A stretch of 64,000 nt of DNA from contig PCBK01000052.1 in the NCBI GenBank assembly GCA_002731275.1, forward strand, positions 474,724 to 538,723, read 5' to 3'. Of this stretch, positions 8,174 to 17,321 are shown piece by piece (the first letter of the stretch is position 1; the number at the start of each line of letters is the position of its first letter). A program made the translations under genes and the position numbers. The DNA comes from Deltaproteobacteria bacterium (lineage in GTDB: Bacteria; Myxococcota_C; UBA6777). The notes below the pieces were generated by a model, which was given only the letters and a program-made list of their open reading frames with translations, was not told the DNA's origin and did no database searches.

Positions 8174-10420
8174 ATGCAACGCTGGATGCCTCAGACATTC
8201 CGAACGTATTGTCAGCGCGCCCTCTTTGGTGCGTTCTCTGTGTTGATGTTAAGTGGTTGTGTCCCAACATTCCAGGGATTACGCCCCATCACTAAAAAAG
8301 AATTGATGCCCAAAAAGCGCTCCAGAAACAAGGCCGAGATCCTGTTTCTGCAAGACTACCGCAAGCATCGATATGCCCAAGTTGGCGAGTCCCGTGGCGG
8401 GACAACATTCTGGCGTGTGTACAAACGCATCCGCGTCAATAACCGAAAAGGCCTGACCGCTGCGACACAAACCCTCGGCGGCGGCACACTCAACAAACTC
8501 GAAGTCCGCACAGCTTGCCCTGACGGGCGTGTCTCACGCATGGACCTCGACGATGTCCAGCAAGTTACAAAGTCGACGACATCGAGTAGCGTTTGGTCCT
8601 TCACCCGCAAATCCTACAAATTTACAGCGCCCGGTGTAAGTGTCGGCTGTATCGTCGACTTCTTCTGGGAAATGGAGCTCTCAGGTCAGCGCAATCCAAA
8701 GTGGCGCATCCTCCAGCGCTACCCGGTCAAAAAAGCCAAGTACACCTTTGAGTACGGCAGCGGCGCAGTCTACCGCGCACGTCTCGCCAACATGGAGAGT
8801 GTCTGGATTCGTCTCGCCAAACGCATCAAAGGCGCAGACTCCATCCCCAAAAAACTCAACGTCAAAGAGCAAGAGCGACGTGTTCGCCTTCGCCACGACC
8901 AAGAGAACCGTATGATCTCCCTTGAGCTTACGGACATCCCACCAGCCTTTTCGCCACGTGGATTCAAAAAGCAAGTCGTCTCTCGACTTTTGCCTCGCAA
9001 GTTTTATCTCCCCGCGATGGCTGTCGTCGATGTGATACGTATCGATAGCATCTTCAGCGTCGATATGTACCTCGCGTGGAGCAACGTCGATCGAGCGCTC
9101 ACTGGCCGAAGCTACAAACAAGACGAAAACGAAGAGCTGAAAGAAAAAGACAGCCTCGCGGAGATCGCCAAAAAAATCACAGCGAAGTCCGCTGGCCGTA
9201 ACGGCAAACTGTGGGCACTTTACAATCACCTGCGCCAACGTATGACCCTCTCCAACACACGTAGCGCAAGAATTGGCTCACGCAATAAATTGCGCAGAGT
9301 GTACGACCTCGCGATCGGGACGAGCTACGAAATCAACATGCTCTATATCCTGATGCTCCGTAGCCTCGGAATCCGAGCCTATCCAGCCATGCTCTCCAAG
9401 TACAACCGCACCTACCAAAATGAAGCCCCCGCATACACCTGGAACTGGGTCGCGACCTACATCGCCCCCAAAAAAGAAGGGAACTGGGCAGGCCTCAAAC
9501 AAGAGCGACAAAACGCCAAAAAATTCCTCCAAGAAAAAGGGAAAAATTACGAAGGTGGACGTATCGTCAAAGTTGGCGTTGTCGTCGACCCCTCACAAAA
9601 AACACTCCCCTTCGGCGTCTTGCCTCCCAAATACAGCAAAACCTGGGCTTTCGTTCTCGACTCCATGGGTGGTCGCTTCTTTGAGACCAAAGAACTCACA
9701 GCGAAACAAAACACACAGATGGTCAAGCTCGACATCAATGTCGCCGCTGATGGTAAGCTCTCAGGTACAGCGAACTTCTCCTTTACAGGACAAAAAGCCT
9801 TCTCACGTCGTAGCCGCCTCCAATCCATGGCACGTCACACGTGGCTGAAGAGAGGATACGGCGCGACGATCAAGCGAGCATGTGGTGTGCACAGTGAACT
9901 ATCACTGAGCAAGCAACCCAACCTCGACCTGGTCAAACTCCGCAACCCATTTGCGTACGCGTATACATTCAAGACACCTTCTTGTGTCCCCACGAGCAAA
10001 CGTTACATCCTGCTCAGACCTGTTCCCACATGGTTGTTCTCACTGCCATCTTTGCGCAAAAAGCACCGCCTCGCGGCGATCGACTTTGGTACACCTCGAC
10101 ACCATGTATACGAAGTACACTACACCTTCCCCAAAGGATACAAGCTCAAAACAAGCCTCAAAAGCGGCACGTTGACAGGCCCATCCTTGCAAGGTGCGTT
10201 CAAAAGCACACCGACCGCAAATGGTTTGCGTATCAAAGTCAGCTTCACCATTGAAAAGCGTATGCTCCCAGCCAATATGTACTCCAAAGTCAAAGATTTC
10301 TACGCAAAGCTAGGCAAGTTGACGTCCCAAAAGACGTTCCTCATGAAGTCCAACGCGACCGCGTCATTGCCCCCCTCTGGGACGAAAGTGGCTTCCAACT
10401 TCAACGCCACAAGCCGATAA
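8174..10420 (+). CDS. DUF3857/transglutaminase-like lipoprotein with lost catalytic residues
   Basis: A 748-residue lipoprotein: signal sequence ending in the lipobox MLSGC (Cys about residue 29), then a region resembling DUF3857 (about 60-290), then a transglutaminase-fold region (about 330-500) and a C-terminal beta-rich part. Aligned by eye with the next gene, the catalytic Cys is replaced by Ser384 (GTSYEIN instead of GDCKAKA) and the catalytic His by Trp425 (WNWVATY instead of FNHVINY), while an acidic residue in VLDS is kept. The domain is therefore probably a pseudoenzyme that binds rather than cuts or crosslinks peptide. The start ATG has GGGAG five to nine bases upstream. The downstream gene begins 13 bases after the stop, so both are likely co-transcribed and may act as partners at the inner or outer membrane. 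Confidence 0.8.
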   Translation: MQRWMPQTFRTYCQRALFGAFSVLMLSGCVPTFQGLRPITKKELMPKKRSRNKAEILFLQDYRKHRYAQVGESRGGTTFWRVYKRIRVNNRKGLTAATQTLGGGTLNKLEVRTACPDGRVSRMDLDDVQQVTKSTTSSSVWSFTRKSYKFTAPGVSVGCIVDFFWEMELSGQRNPKWRILQRYPVKKAKYTFEYGSGAVYRARLANMESVWIRLAKRIKGADSIPKKLNVKEQERRVRLRHDQENRMISLELTDIPPAFSPRGFKKQVVSRLLPRKFYLPAMAVVDVIRIDSIFSVDMYLAWSNVDRALTGRSYKQDENEELKEKDSLAEIAKKITAKSAGRNGKLWALYNHLRQRMTLSNTRSARIGSRNKLRRVYDLAIGTSYEINMLYILMLRSLGIRAYPAMLSKYNRTYQNEAPAYTWNWVATYIAPKKEGNWAGLKQERQNAKKFLQEKGKNYEGGRIVKVGVVVDPSQKTLPFGVLPPKYSKTWAFVLDSMGGRFFETKELTAKQNTQMVKLDINVAADGKLSGTANFSFTGQKAFSRRSRLQSMARHTWLKRGYGATIKRACGVHSELSLSKQPNLDLVKLRNPFAYAYTFKTPSCVPTSKRYILLRPVPTWLFSLPSLRKKHRLAAIDFGTPRHHVYEVHYTFPKGYKLKTSLKSGTLTGPSLQGAFKSTPTANGLRIKVSFTIEKRMLPANMYSKVKDFYAKLGKLTSQKTFLMKSNATASLPPSGTKVASNFNATSR

Positions 10421-10433
10421 GGAGACGAATTTT

Positions 10434-13103
10434 ATGAAACGCATACACACTTCGTTGATGGCAGGCTTGTTTTCGGCGCTTTTGGTCGCTGGCTGCGCAA
10501 GCACTCCCAAAGAATTTGTCATCAAAAAATCGCCCACAAGTCCAAGCAGCAAGGACTTTCCCAAAGCCGATCTCGTGACACTCCTTCGGAAAGTCAACGT
10601 CGTCATCTCCAATGATGGTTACAGCTTCAAGGAAGACACACACATCCAATACAAAGCACTCACCGCACGTGGCGCCAAACGACTCCGCCGCATCGGTGTG
10701 CGATACAGCAACAACCGACAGCTCAAGGACATCCAGGCACGACTCGTCCGCCCCAACGGGTGGATCTCCCGTGGACAGATGTTTACAGATGTTCCCAACC
10801 TTTACGGCCGCCAATACTTCAGCGCAAGTCGCTGGAGAGGAACAGGCTTCAGCGCTGTTGTCCCTGGCTCCGTCCTGGAATATCGTTACACTCGCACAGG
10901 AAAGAGTTGGTTTATCCCCTCTCACTACATCCAACGCACTATGCCTGTGATCAAAACGGTCTACTCCATCTCCGTCCCAGACGGCGTTGGCTTCCGCCAC
11001 AAAGTGTACAGTGGTCCGAGCTTTGCCGCGAGCAAAGTCAAACACAGCAAGAACGCCTCATCAGGTCGCACCATCCACACATGGACCGCTGAGAACGTCC
11101 CCGCTGTCGAGATCGAGCCCGGTATGCCCGCATGGATCAACAGCGTCGCGCGCCTCTCCGTGATCAGCCAACGCCTCGCAATGGGCGAATACAAAGGCAG
11201 CGGTCGTGACTGGAACAGTATCGCGAACTTCTACAAAATCCTCGTCGGAAAACGCAACCAACCCACACCTTTCATCACGACGTTCACTAAGAAGCTGATC
11301 AAAGGTGCCTCCTCCAACGATGACAAGATCCGCAAAATCTACGACTTCGTCAGAAAAGAGATCCGTTACGTCTTTGTTGGCTTTGGACTCGGTGGATGGC
11401 AGCCACAAGCTGCAGAGTTTACACTGAAACAACGATACGGCGACTGTAAAGCAAAGGCCACCCTGCTTCAGGCGATGTTGCGCGCTGTCGGCATCCGTTC
11501 ACACCAGGTGCTCGTCCGCACTCGACACGCAGGGAAACTCGACAGAACCTTCCCCGTCGATAGCTTTAACCACGTCATCAACTACATCCCCTCTCTCAAC
11601 AAGGGAACCTTCGTCGATGCAACGACAAGTGACAACCGCCTGGAAGTCCTTCGACACGATGACCAAGGCGCGTCAGCGCTGATCGTCAGCCCCAAGAAGT
11701 CACGCTTCACAACGATCCCTGCGTTCACTCCCGATCACAACCTCAAGCACACAAAAATTACCGTTGTGCGCGGAAAAGAGAACGTCACAGGAACCATTAA
11801 ACTTCGACTTGGTGGCAACTTTCGAGTACGAGTGGATGGCCTCCTGGAGCAGGGGCGCCTGAAAAAACCAAAGGCACGTAACATGTGGGCCGCCAGAACA
11901 CTCGGTCGACTCAAGCTCAAAGCGCTGCTCAAAGGGTTTAAAGTCACATCTGTCGACTTTTCTGGGCAAAATGAAAAATACCTGAGCACGATGATCAAAT
12001 TTAAGGCAGCGTCGCTGCAAGGAACACTGCGCAAAGGTAAAACGATCTTCTTCAACGCGGGTAAATTTCTCCAATCCAGTCCCTCTTCCAAGTACCTCAA
12101 GAAGAGAAAACAAAACCCCATCGTTTGGAATCAAAAAGACAGCCACGTCAAAGAGATCGACTTCAAGGGGTGGTACTTTGTCGACGGACCCAAGTCGTTT
12201 AAGACGAGCAACAAGCACGTCAACTACTCCCTGAAGGCCATGCACAAAGGAAATCACGTCGAGCTCGGTAGCAAGCTCAAGTACAACTCGGACTACATCG
12301 GCCTCAAGGATCACGAAGTCTTCCGTAAAACATTCGAAGATATCCACAAACACGAGTACAAGCTGCTTGTCTTGAGCACCGTCCCCCCCGGCGGTAACTT
12401 CAAGAAAATCCCTCCCTCCAAGCCCAAAAACATCAGCGTCACCTACCCCAAAAAATGGCGCGGTGTCAGCCTGGGTATCGACGCAATGAGAGGTGGCGAA
12501 GACAAGGGTGTTGTCGGTTGGACGTATGTCTCTTCGAGCAAAGTCAATTTGCAGCTCGCGAACAAAGTCGCGTCCCACCTCAAAGCACAAGGGAAACGCG
12601 GATACAAAGTCGCGATGAGTCGCAAAGATGACACAGATGTCGCGTCCAAAAAACGCGTCTCGACGTTGCGTCGCAGCAAACTCTTGCTCCAAATCGACAT
12701 GGGTAACGGTCTGCAAGAGTGGAAAAAGAACAAGGCCTACGTCACCCAAGACGGAAAAAAACGCTGGTTCAACGACGGTGTCGCAGGATTCCAGATCGTT
12801 TGGTCCAAAGACAACAAGAAGAGTAAACAAACCAAGAAGTGGGCAACATGTCTCGGAAAATCACTCAAACGTGCAGGCTACGTCGTACGCAAAGCACGTA
12901 AAGGTGAGAGCATGACCTCTTCCTCTTTGGGGATCCGCCCTGCAACTGACGAAGATCCAGTCCTCTCAGGAAAAACACCTGCAGTTCGCGTTGTCGCGGG
13001 ATACCTCACGCACCGCAAAGAGGCCAAAGCCTTCGCCTCTAGCCAACACATCTTCTTTGCCAAGGCCATCGAAGCCGCGCTCGTCTGCTACCAATCCAAA
13101 TAA
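10434..13103 (+). CDS. DUF3857/transglutaminase lipoprotein with a degenerate amidase_3-like C-terminus
   Basis: An 889-residue lipoprotein (lipobox LVAGC, Cys about residue 22). A DUF3857-like region (about 60-300) precedes a transglutaminase-like core with an intact triad: Cys338 in GDCKAKATLL, His380 in FNHVINY, Asp395 in FVDAT. The last 210 residues (about 676-889) follow the fold pattern of N-acetylmuramoyl-L-alanine amidase (amidase_3): GIDAMRGGEDKGVVG, then SSKVNLQLANKV, YKVAMSRKDDTDV, LLLQIDMGN and TPAVRVVAGYLTH. Each expected zinc or catalytic position is changed (His to Arg686, Glu to Ser701, His to Asp755, Glu to Val854), so it may bind but not hydrolyse peptidoglycan. The start ATG has AAGGAG eight to thirteen bases upstream. 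The amidase assignment is by motif reading only. Confidence 0.78.
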   Translation: MKRIHTSLMAGLFSALLVAGCASTPKEFVIKKSPTSPSSKDFPKADLVTLLRKVNVVISNDGYSFKEDTHIQYKALTARGAKRLRRIGVRYSNNRQLKDIQARLVRPNGWISRGQMFTDVPNLYGRQYFSASRWRGTGFSAVVPGSVLEYRYTRTGKSWFIPSHYIQRTMPVIKTVYSISVPDGVGFRHKVYSGPSFAASKVKHSKNASSGRTIHTWTAENVPAVEIEPGMPAWINSVARLSVISQRLAMGEYKGSGRDWNSIANFYKILVGKRNQPTPFITTFTKKLIKGASSNDDKIRKIYDFVRKEIRYVFVGFGLGGWQPQAAEFTLKQRYGDCKAKATLLQAMLRAVGIRSHQVLVRTRHAGKLDRTFPVDSFNHVINYIPSLNKGTFVDATTSDNRLEVLRHDDQGASALIVSPKKSRFTTIPAFTPDHNLKHTKITVVRGKENVTGTIKLRLGGNFRVRVDGLLEQGRLKKPKARNMWAARTLGRLKLKALLKGFKVTSVDFSGQNEKYLSTMIKFKAASLQGTLRKGKTIFFNAGKFLQSSPSSKYLKKRKQNPIVWNQKDSHVKEIDFKGWYFVDGPKSFKTSNKHVNYSLKAMHKGNHVELGSKLKYNSDYIGLKDHEVFRKTFEDIHKHEYKLLVLSTVPPGGNFKKIPPSKPKNISVTYPKKWRGVSLGIDAMRGGEDKGVVGWTYVSSSKVNLQLANKVASHLKAQGKRGYKVAMSRKDDTDVASKKRVSTLRRSKLLLQIDMGNGLQEWKKNKAYVTQDGKKRWFNDGVAGFQIVWSKDNKKSKQTKKWATCLGKSLKRAGYVVRKARKGESMTSSSLGIRPATDEDPVLSGKTPAVRVVAGYLTHRKEAKAFASSQHIFFAKAIEAALVCYQSK

Positions 13104-13266
13104 GCCCCCTCCCCCTCTCCTCTCTGCCCCCACAAAACCAAACGCAACGACTTTTGCTTTTTTGCCGAAAAGTGTATAACTACATTAGGTATACATGCGC
13201 CATTTGGGATGGCTTTGGACCCTCTCAGCCCAAAAATGGCTTCCGCAAAGAAGAAGGATTGTTTTG

Positions 13267-15534
13267 ATGCGCTGGATGATTCACAGCTTGATGATTGTTT
13301 TGTTTTGTGTTGTTGGTCCCTTACAAGCCAACGCATTTGTTCACAAATACGCCCCAACTGGACGGATCTACCACTGGCAACGCAGCAAGCTTCCAGTCAA
13401 GTTCCACCTCAGCACACAAATGCCCACAGATGTCACCGCGCCCGATCTGCTCTCAGAGGTCAAGAGCTCGATCCAAACGTGGAACGCTGTCACCTGCTCG
13501 CTCCAGCCGCTCTTGGAGCTCGCGAACTCCAGCTCCACTGAGACCAAGAAGGGACAAAATGGCACCAACCTGATTCTCTTTATCACCGATCCCAACGGAT
13601 GGGCAGGCTATGCGACAACCGCCATCGCCATCACCGAGCACTGGTACAACCTGCAAACAGGCGAGATCGTAGAAGCTGACCTCTCCCTCAACGGTTGGAA
13701 CACACAGAACGTCAAGTGGGGCAAAGGTGTCTCCACAGCCTACGACATTCAAAACACCATCACACACGAGCTTGGCCACGTCCTCGGATTAGGACACTCC
13801 ACCAACGCCAGCGCTGCGATGTTCGCGAGCGCCAACCCAGGCGAGACCAATAAACGAACGCTCCACCAGGACGACATCTCAGGGATTTGTAACATTTACC
13901 CCAAGGTTCCCTGCGAAGAAGGAAAAGACCAAGGTTCTGGTTCCTTCTGCTACAATGGGCGTATCACATCGGTCTGCTCGGCCAATCGTATTGTGTGTTC
14001 TCCGTGTAGTGAGAGCAACAACAGCACGGATTGCCCTGGCGAAAAGAACTTCTGTCTGGGTTTTGGTGGTGGTTTCTTTTGTGGGTATGATTGCTCGGGC
14101 ACCCAGACATGTCCGAGCGGATGGACATGTCACCCTGTCCAGGGTGCAGATCAAAAAATCATCGGGCACAACTGCCTACCAGACACCAAGCAATGCCCCA
14201 CGACGAGCGCTTTTTGTTGCATCACAGATGACGACTGCTTGAGTCCCTACAAGTGCGTCAAAGGTTCATGTGTCCGCGACGGGACACAGTGCATCAAGGC
14301 AGACCAACCCTGCTCACCAAGTGGTACATGTTGCAGCGGCCTGATCTGCGCAAATGACGGGACAGGCGCCAAGTGCCGGACCCAATGTGATCCACTCGCC
14401 CCACAATGTCCAGGCACGCTGCGCTGTGGAGTCGTCTCAGGCACCACGTCTGGCGCCTGTATTCCTCCAAACAACGGAGGTCTCGAAGGGACTGCTTGTA
14501 GCGCGAGTAAACCTTGTGAACACCAACTTCAATGCCATCCCACAGAGAAGATCTGCTATCTACTCTGTAAGCCCGGTACGACCAACACCTGCCCGACGGA
14601 TTATCGCTGTGTCACACAAAATACATCTCCCCCCATCGGGTTGTGTGAACGTGTAAGCTCAGGTCAATCTTGTACGACACAAGCCGACTGCGCTTCTGGG
14701 CAGTTGTGCAAGGGTGGTAATTGCGCTTCGTGTACTGACAGCGTTGAATGTCCCCCGCAATACAAATGCAGTGGAGGATTGTGCCTCGCTCCATGTGGCT
14801 CAGGTGGGGTTTGTCAATCCAGACACACCTGTATCAACAATCTCTGCACCCCAAGTACGACCTGTGTATACGACAAAGATTGTCCCTCTGGTCGCGCTTG
14901 TAATGGCGGGACATGTGGCCCACCTGTCGGAAAGTCCTGTGTACAAAGCACCGATTGTGTGACTGGACAGATCTGCAAAGCAGGTCAATGTGTCGATGCC
15001 TGCAACAACGCCTGTGTTGGTGGAGAAGTGTGCATCAATGGACAATGTGCGCCAAGCTCGTGCAGTACGGACGCACAGTGTGGACAAGGTCTGATCTGCC
15101 ATGACAACCAGTGTAAAAAGCAAGACTTTGCTTGTGGCGGAAACCCCTGCACCTCGGGACAAGTCTGTGTGAACGGTCGATGTCTCGCAAAGATCGGTTA
15201 CTCCTGTACAGGAAACGAGAGCTGCGCGAGTGGATTCTGCGTTGCAGATGGCGAACTTAAGATGTGCTCACAACAATGCAGTCCAACAGATCCCAAGTCG
15301 TGTCCAAGTACACCAAGTAGCTATTTTTGTACGACCTTCCCCAATGTAGGGCTGGCCTGTTGGCCAGCAGATCGGACCGTCTGCACAAACGGGACGTGTA
15401 AACCCAAGCTCCCCCCCAAAGGAACAGGCTGTAGCTGTAACAGCGTTCACCCTCAACCTGAGACCGCGTTGATGTGTATGTTGGTTCTGCTCGCGCTTGG
15501 TCTCGTACGGCGTAAACACAGGCGTGGACACTGA
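13267..15534 (+). CDS. matrixin-type zinc metalloprotease with Cys-rich repeats and MYXO-CTERM-like anchor
   Basis: A 755-residue exported protein. A signal peptide (about residues 1-24, ending ANA) is followed by a metzincin domain with the zinc site HELGHVLGLGH (about residues 166-176) and a Met-turn in SAAMFA. The remaining 500 residues are Cys-rich short repeats (patterns C-x-x-x-x-D-C, G-x-x-C-x-x-G-x-C) like those seen in myxobacterial surface proteins. The C-terminus has GCSC, about 20 residues later a hydrophobic helix (MCMLVLLALGLV) and then RRKHRR, matching the MYXO-CTERM sorting pattern. Function: secreted or surface-anchored peptidase; substrate unknown. I chose ATG 13267, which follows AAGAAGGA and starts the signal peptide, over ATG 13195, which would add 24 residues without a good ribosome site. 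Confidence 0.85.
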   Translation: MRWMIHSLMIVLFCVVGPLQANAFVHKYAPTGRIYHWQRSKLPVKFHLSTQMPTDVTAPDLLSEVKSSIQTWNAVTCSLQPLLELANSSSTETKKGQNGTNLILFITDPNGWAGYATTAIAITEHWYNLQTGEIVEADLSLNGWNTQNVKWGKGVSTAYDIQNTITHELGHVLGLGHSTNASAAMFASANPGETNKRTLHQDDISGICNIYPKVPCEEGKDQGSGSFCYNGRITSVCSANRIVCSPCSESNNSTDCPGEKNFCLGFGGGFFCGYDCSGTQTCPSGWTCHPVQGADQKIIGHNCLPDTKQCPTTSAFCCITDDDCLSPYKCVKGSCVRDGTQCIKADQPCSPSGTCCSGLICANDGTGAKCRTQCDPLAPQCPGTLRCGVVSGTTSGACIPPNNGGLEGTACSASKPCEHQLQCHPTEKICYLLCKPGTTNTCPTDYRCVTQNTSPPIGLCERVSSGQSCTTQADCASGQLCKGGNCASCTDSVECPPQYKCSGGLCLAPCGSGGVCQSRHTCINNLCTPSTTCVYDKDCPSGRACNGGTCGPPVGKSCVQSTDCVTGQICKAGQCVDACNNACVGGEVCINGQCAPSSCSTDAQCGQGLICHDNQCKKQDFACGGNPCTSGQVCVNGRCLAKIGYSCTGNESCASGFCVADGELKMCSQQCSPTDPKSCPSTPSSYFCTTFPNVGLACWPADRTVCTNGTCKPKLPPKGTGCSCNSVHPQPETALMCMLVLLALGLVRRKHRRGH

Positions 15535-15610
15535 GCTACCGCCTCCCCCCTTTCAGCTCCCCCAACCAGATGAGAACAAAGAGCTTGCCGGGGTATGAGA
15601 AAACACACAA

Positions 15611-15616
15611 TATAAT
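15611..15616 (+). promoter_or_regulatory. perfect -10 box upstream of the 15690 gene
   Basis: TATAAT lies 74 bases before the ATG at 15690. No good -35 is present at the usual distance (TTGCCG is 20 bases away), so strength is uncertain. Confidence 0.35.
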
Positions 15617-15689
15617 GAAGTGAACAGGATGCACAGCGCATTTTGATCCACCAAGAAAGAATCAAAACCACCCGCAAAGAGGAAATATC

Positions 15690-16376
15690 ATGCGATATCT
15701 TATGTGCTTCTTTTGCTTGATGTATGTGATCAGCGCAGCGAGTTTTGCAGAGGCTTCGATCGTCGTGAAACTCACCGAACAGCAAATGTCCCAAAAAGCA
15801 GATCGTATCGTGCATGGCAAAGTCGTGCGAAAATACACGAAGTGGGACGCCAAGCGTCGACGCATTTACACATACGTGATTGTTGCGGTCCTGACAAACG
15901 TGAAGGGAAAACAATCGACACAAGAGGTGACCATTCGTCAGCTCGGTGGTGCACGTGGGGAGCTTGGGATGAAGGTCTCAGGGACAGCCAAATTTGCGTT
16001 GGGAGAGGAAGTGTTTGTCTTTTTGGAAAAAGATCGCTTCGCGACCAAACAAACGATCCACCAAGTGATGGGGATGTCTTACGGTAAGTATCACGTTGTG
16101 CTCGACAAAAAGAGCCAAGAGCGTTACCTCGTCCGCGATCTGAAGAACCTCTCCGTCGCGAGCTGGAACAAGAAAGGGAAGTTCCAACTCAACGACTCAC
16201 ACAACATGAAGACGTTGGTGCAGCCACAAAAGCTGCGCACATTTGTCAAGAAGATTCAGACCTTTGTCGCGCTTCCCAAGACACAAATTGTGCCCAAACC
16301 ACAGCTGAAAGTCACTCCCACACTCAAGGTCGCGCCAACAGTGAAGCACCCAACCCCCACAAAGCAAGCAAAGTAG
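15690..16376 (+). CDS. small secreted protein of unknown function
   Basis: A 228-residue protein with a clear signal peptide (cleavage likely after FAEA, about residue 22). The mature part contains LTEQQMSQKADRIVHGKVV, then an all-beta-looking core with GEEVFVFLEK (about 115-125), and a Lys/Pro/Thr-rich C-terminal tail (PKPQLKVTPTLK-like repeats). I do not recognise an enzyme. The ADRIVHGKV opening resembles secreted proteins that I have seen beside matrixin genes in Myxococcota, so a chaperone, inhibitor or partner of the upstream protease is a reasonable guess only. GAGGAAA lies just upstream of the start. The cmk gene begins 13 bases downstream, so the two probably share a transcript. Confidence 0.7.
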   Translation: MRYLMCFFCLMYVISAASFAEASIVVKLTEQQMSQKADRIVHGKVVRKYTKWDAKRRRIYTYVIVAVLTNVKGKQSTQEVTIRQLGGARGELGMKVSGTAKFALGEEVFVFLEKDRFATKQTIHQVMGMSYGKYHVVLDKKSQERYLVRDLKNLSVASWNKKGKFQLNDSHNMKTLVQPQKLRTFVKKIQTFVALPKTQIVPKPQLKVTPTLKVAPTVKHPTPTKQAK

Positions 16377-16389
16377 AAAGGTTTCGTTG

Positions 16390-17070
16390 ATGAAAGACGG
16401 ATTGATCATCACATTGGATGGTCCAGCAGGAGCAGGAAAGAGCAGCGTAAGCCGCCACCTCGCAAAGCATTTAGGGTATACGTACGTCGACACAGGTGCG
16501 ATGTACAGAGCGATCGCGCTTGCGGCCGATCGTGCTGGAGTCAGTTGGGACGCGCCAGAGGCGCTGGCGCCCTTACTCAAGACCCTCACGATCGAGTTTC
16601 GCCAGGTGGAGGGTGACAATCACATCTTCCTCAACGGCAAAGATGTAGCGTCCTCGATCCGCACCCCTCATATCAGCTCAGGTGCATCGAAAGTCTCCGC
16701 TCACGGTGTTGTGAGAGAGCACTTGTTGGGATTTCAACGCTCACTCGGCGAGCGAGGTGGCGCGATCTTCGAAGGTCGCGATACGGGGACAGTCGTCTTC
16801 CCCAAAGCCGATCTCAAGCTGTACATCGACGCATCATCACGTACACGTGCGGAAAGACGATACAAACAGCTCGGAGAACCAGAGGAACTGTCGATCGACG
16901 ATCTGCAACGCGAGATAGAAACGCGAGATGAGGCAGATAAAAGTCGCAAGATCGCTCCACTGTGTTGTCCAGAAGATGCAGTGGTGATTGACACCTCAGA
17001 GCTGCGTTTTGATGAAGTGATTCAAGAGATTTTGGGGCACATTCAGGGGAAACTTCAGCCTGTCGGCTGA
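16390..17070 (+). CDS. cmk: cytidylate kinase
   Basis: A 226-residue CMP/dCMP kinase that transfers phosphate from ATP to CMP or dCMP for nucleotide synthesis and recycling in the cytosol. The P-loop GPAGAGKSS sits at residues 11-19, followed by YVDTGAMYRAIAL (nucleotide-monophosphate binding), FEGRDTGTVVFP, the LID-like RYKQLGE and the C-terminal DEADKSRKIAPLC and VVIDTSEL segments. The length is typical of bacterial Cmk. ATG 16390 is preferred to TTG 16387; AAAGG lies upstream. The order cmk-rpsA-ihfB is conserved in proteobacteria and supports all three calls. Confidence 0.95.
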   Translation: MKDGLIITLDGPAGAGKSSVSRHLAKHLGYTYVDTGAMYRAIALAADRAGVSWDAPEALAPLLKTLTIEFRQVEGDNHIFLNGKDVASSIRTPHISSGASKVSAHGVVREHLLGFQRSLGERGGAIFEGRDTGTVVFPKADLKLYIDASSRTRAERRYKQLGEPEELSIDDLQREIETRDEADKSRKIAPLCCPEDAVVIDTSELRFDEVIQEILGHIQGKLQPVG

Positions 17071-17093
17071 CACACAAAAAACGAAAAAAACCC

Positions 17094-17122
17094 TTGACGA
17101 ATCAGGAAAATCTCTCTATATT
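17094..17122 (+). promoter_or_regulatory. strong sigma70-type promoter for rpsA
   Basis: TTGACG (17094-17099), a 17-base spacer and TATATT (17117-17122). The start would lie near 17129, giving a leader of about 190 bases before the rpsA start codon. Confidence 0.7.
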
Positions 17123-17181
17123 CCTTTTCCTGTAAATTTTGAGGCGGCACCCCATCCTATGATTCCAGTGGATGAACCCCA

Positions 17182-17263
17182 AACAATTTGTCCAATTGTT
17201 ATGTGGTAAGTGTCTTCGACTTCGGTAACCCTGCCGCAAGTCGTTAACTGCCCAAGTGCAGTT
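17182..17263 (+). promoter_or_regulatory. structured rpsA leader
   Basis: The long leader has two simple hairpins: AACAATT/AATTGTT (17182-17188 with 17194-17200) and AACTGC/GCAGTT (17246-17251 with 17258-17263). In enterobacteria a folded rpsA leader mediates autogenous control by S1; a comparable role here is inference. Confidence 0.4.
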
Positions 17264-17321
17264 GGACAGATCGCCGGCCTCGACGCCGTTTATTTGGAAA
17301 CAACAAGGGAATGAAAACAGT

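Noticed and set aside
11700-12830. 376-residue antisense ORF in the transglutaminase gene
   Set aside because: It is a shadow of a clear coding frame and lacks a ribosome site.
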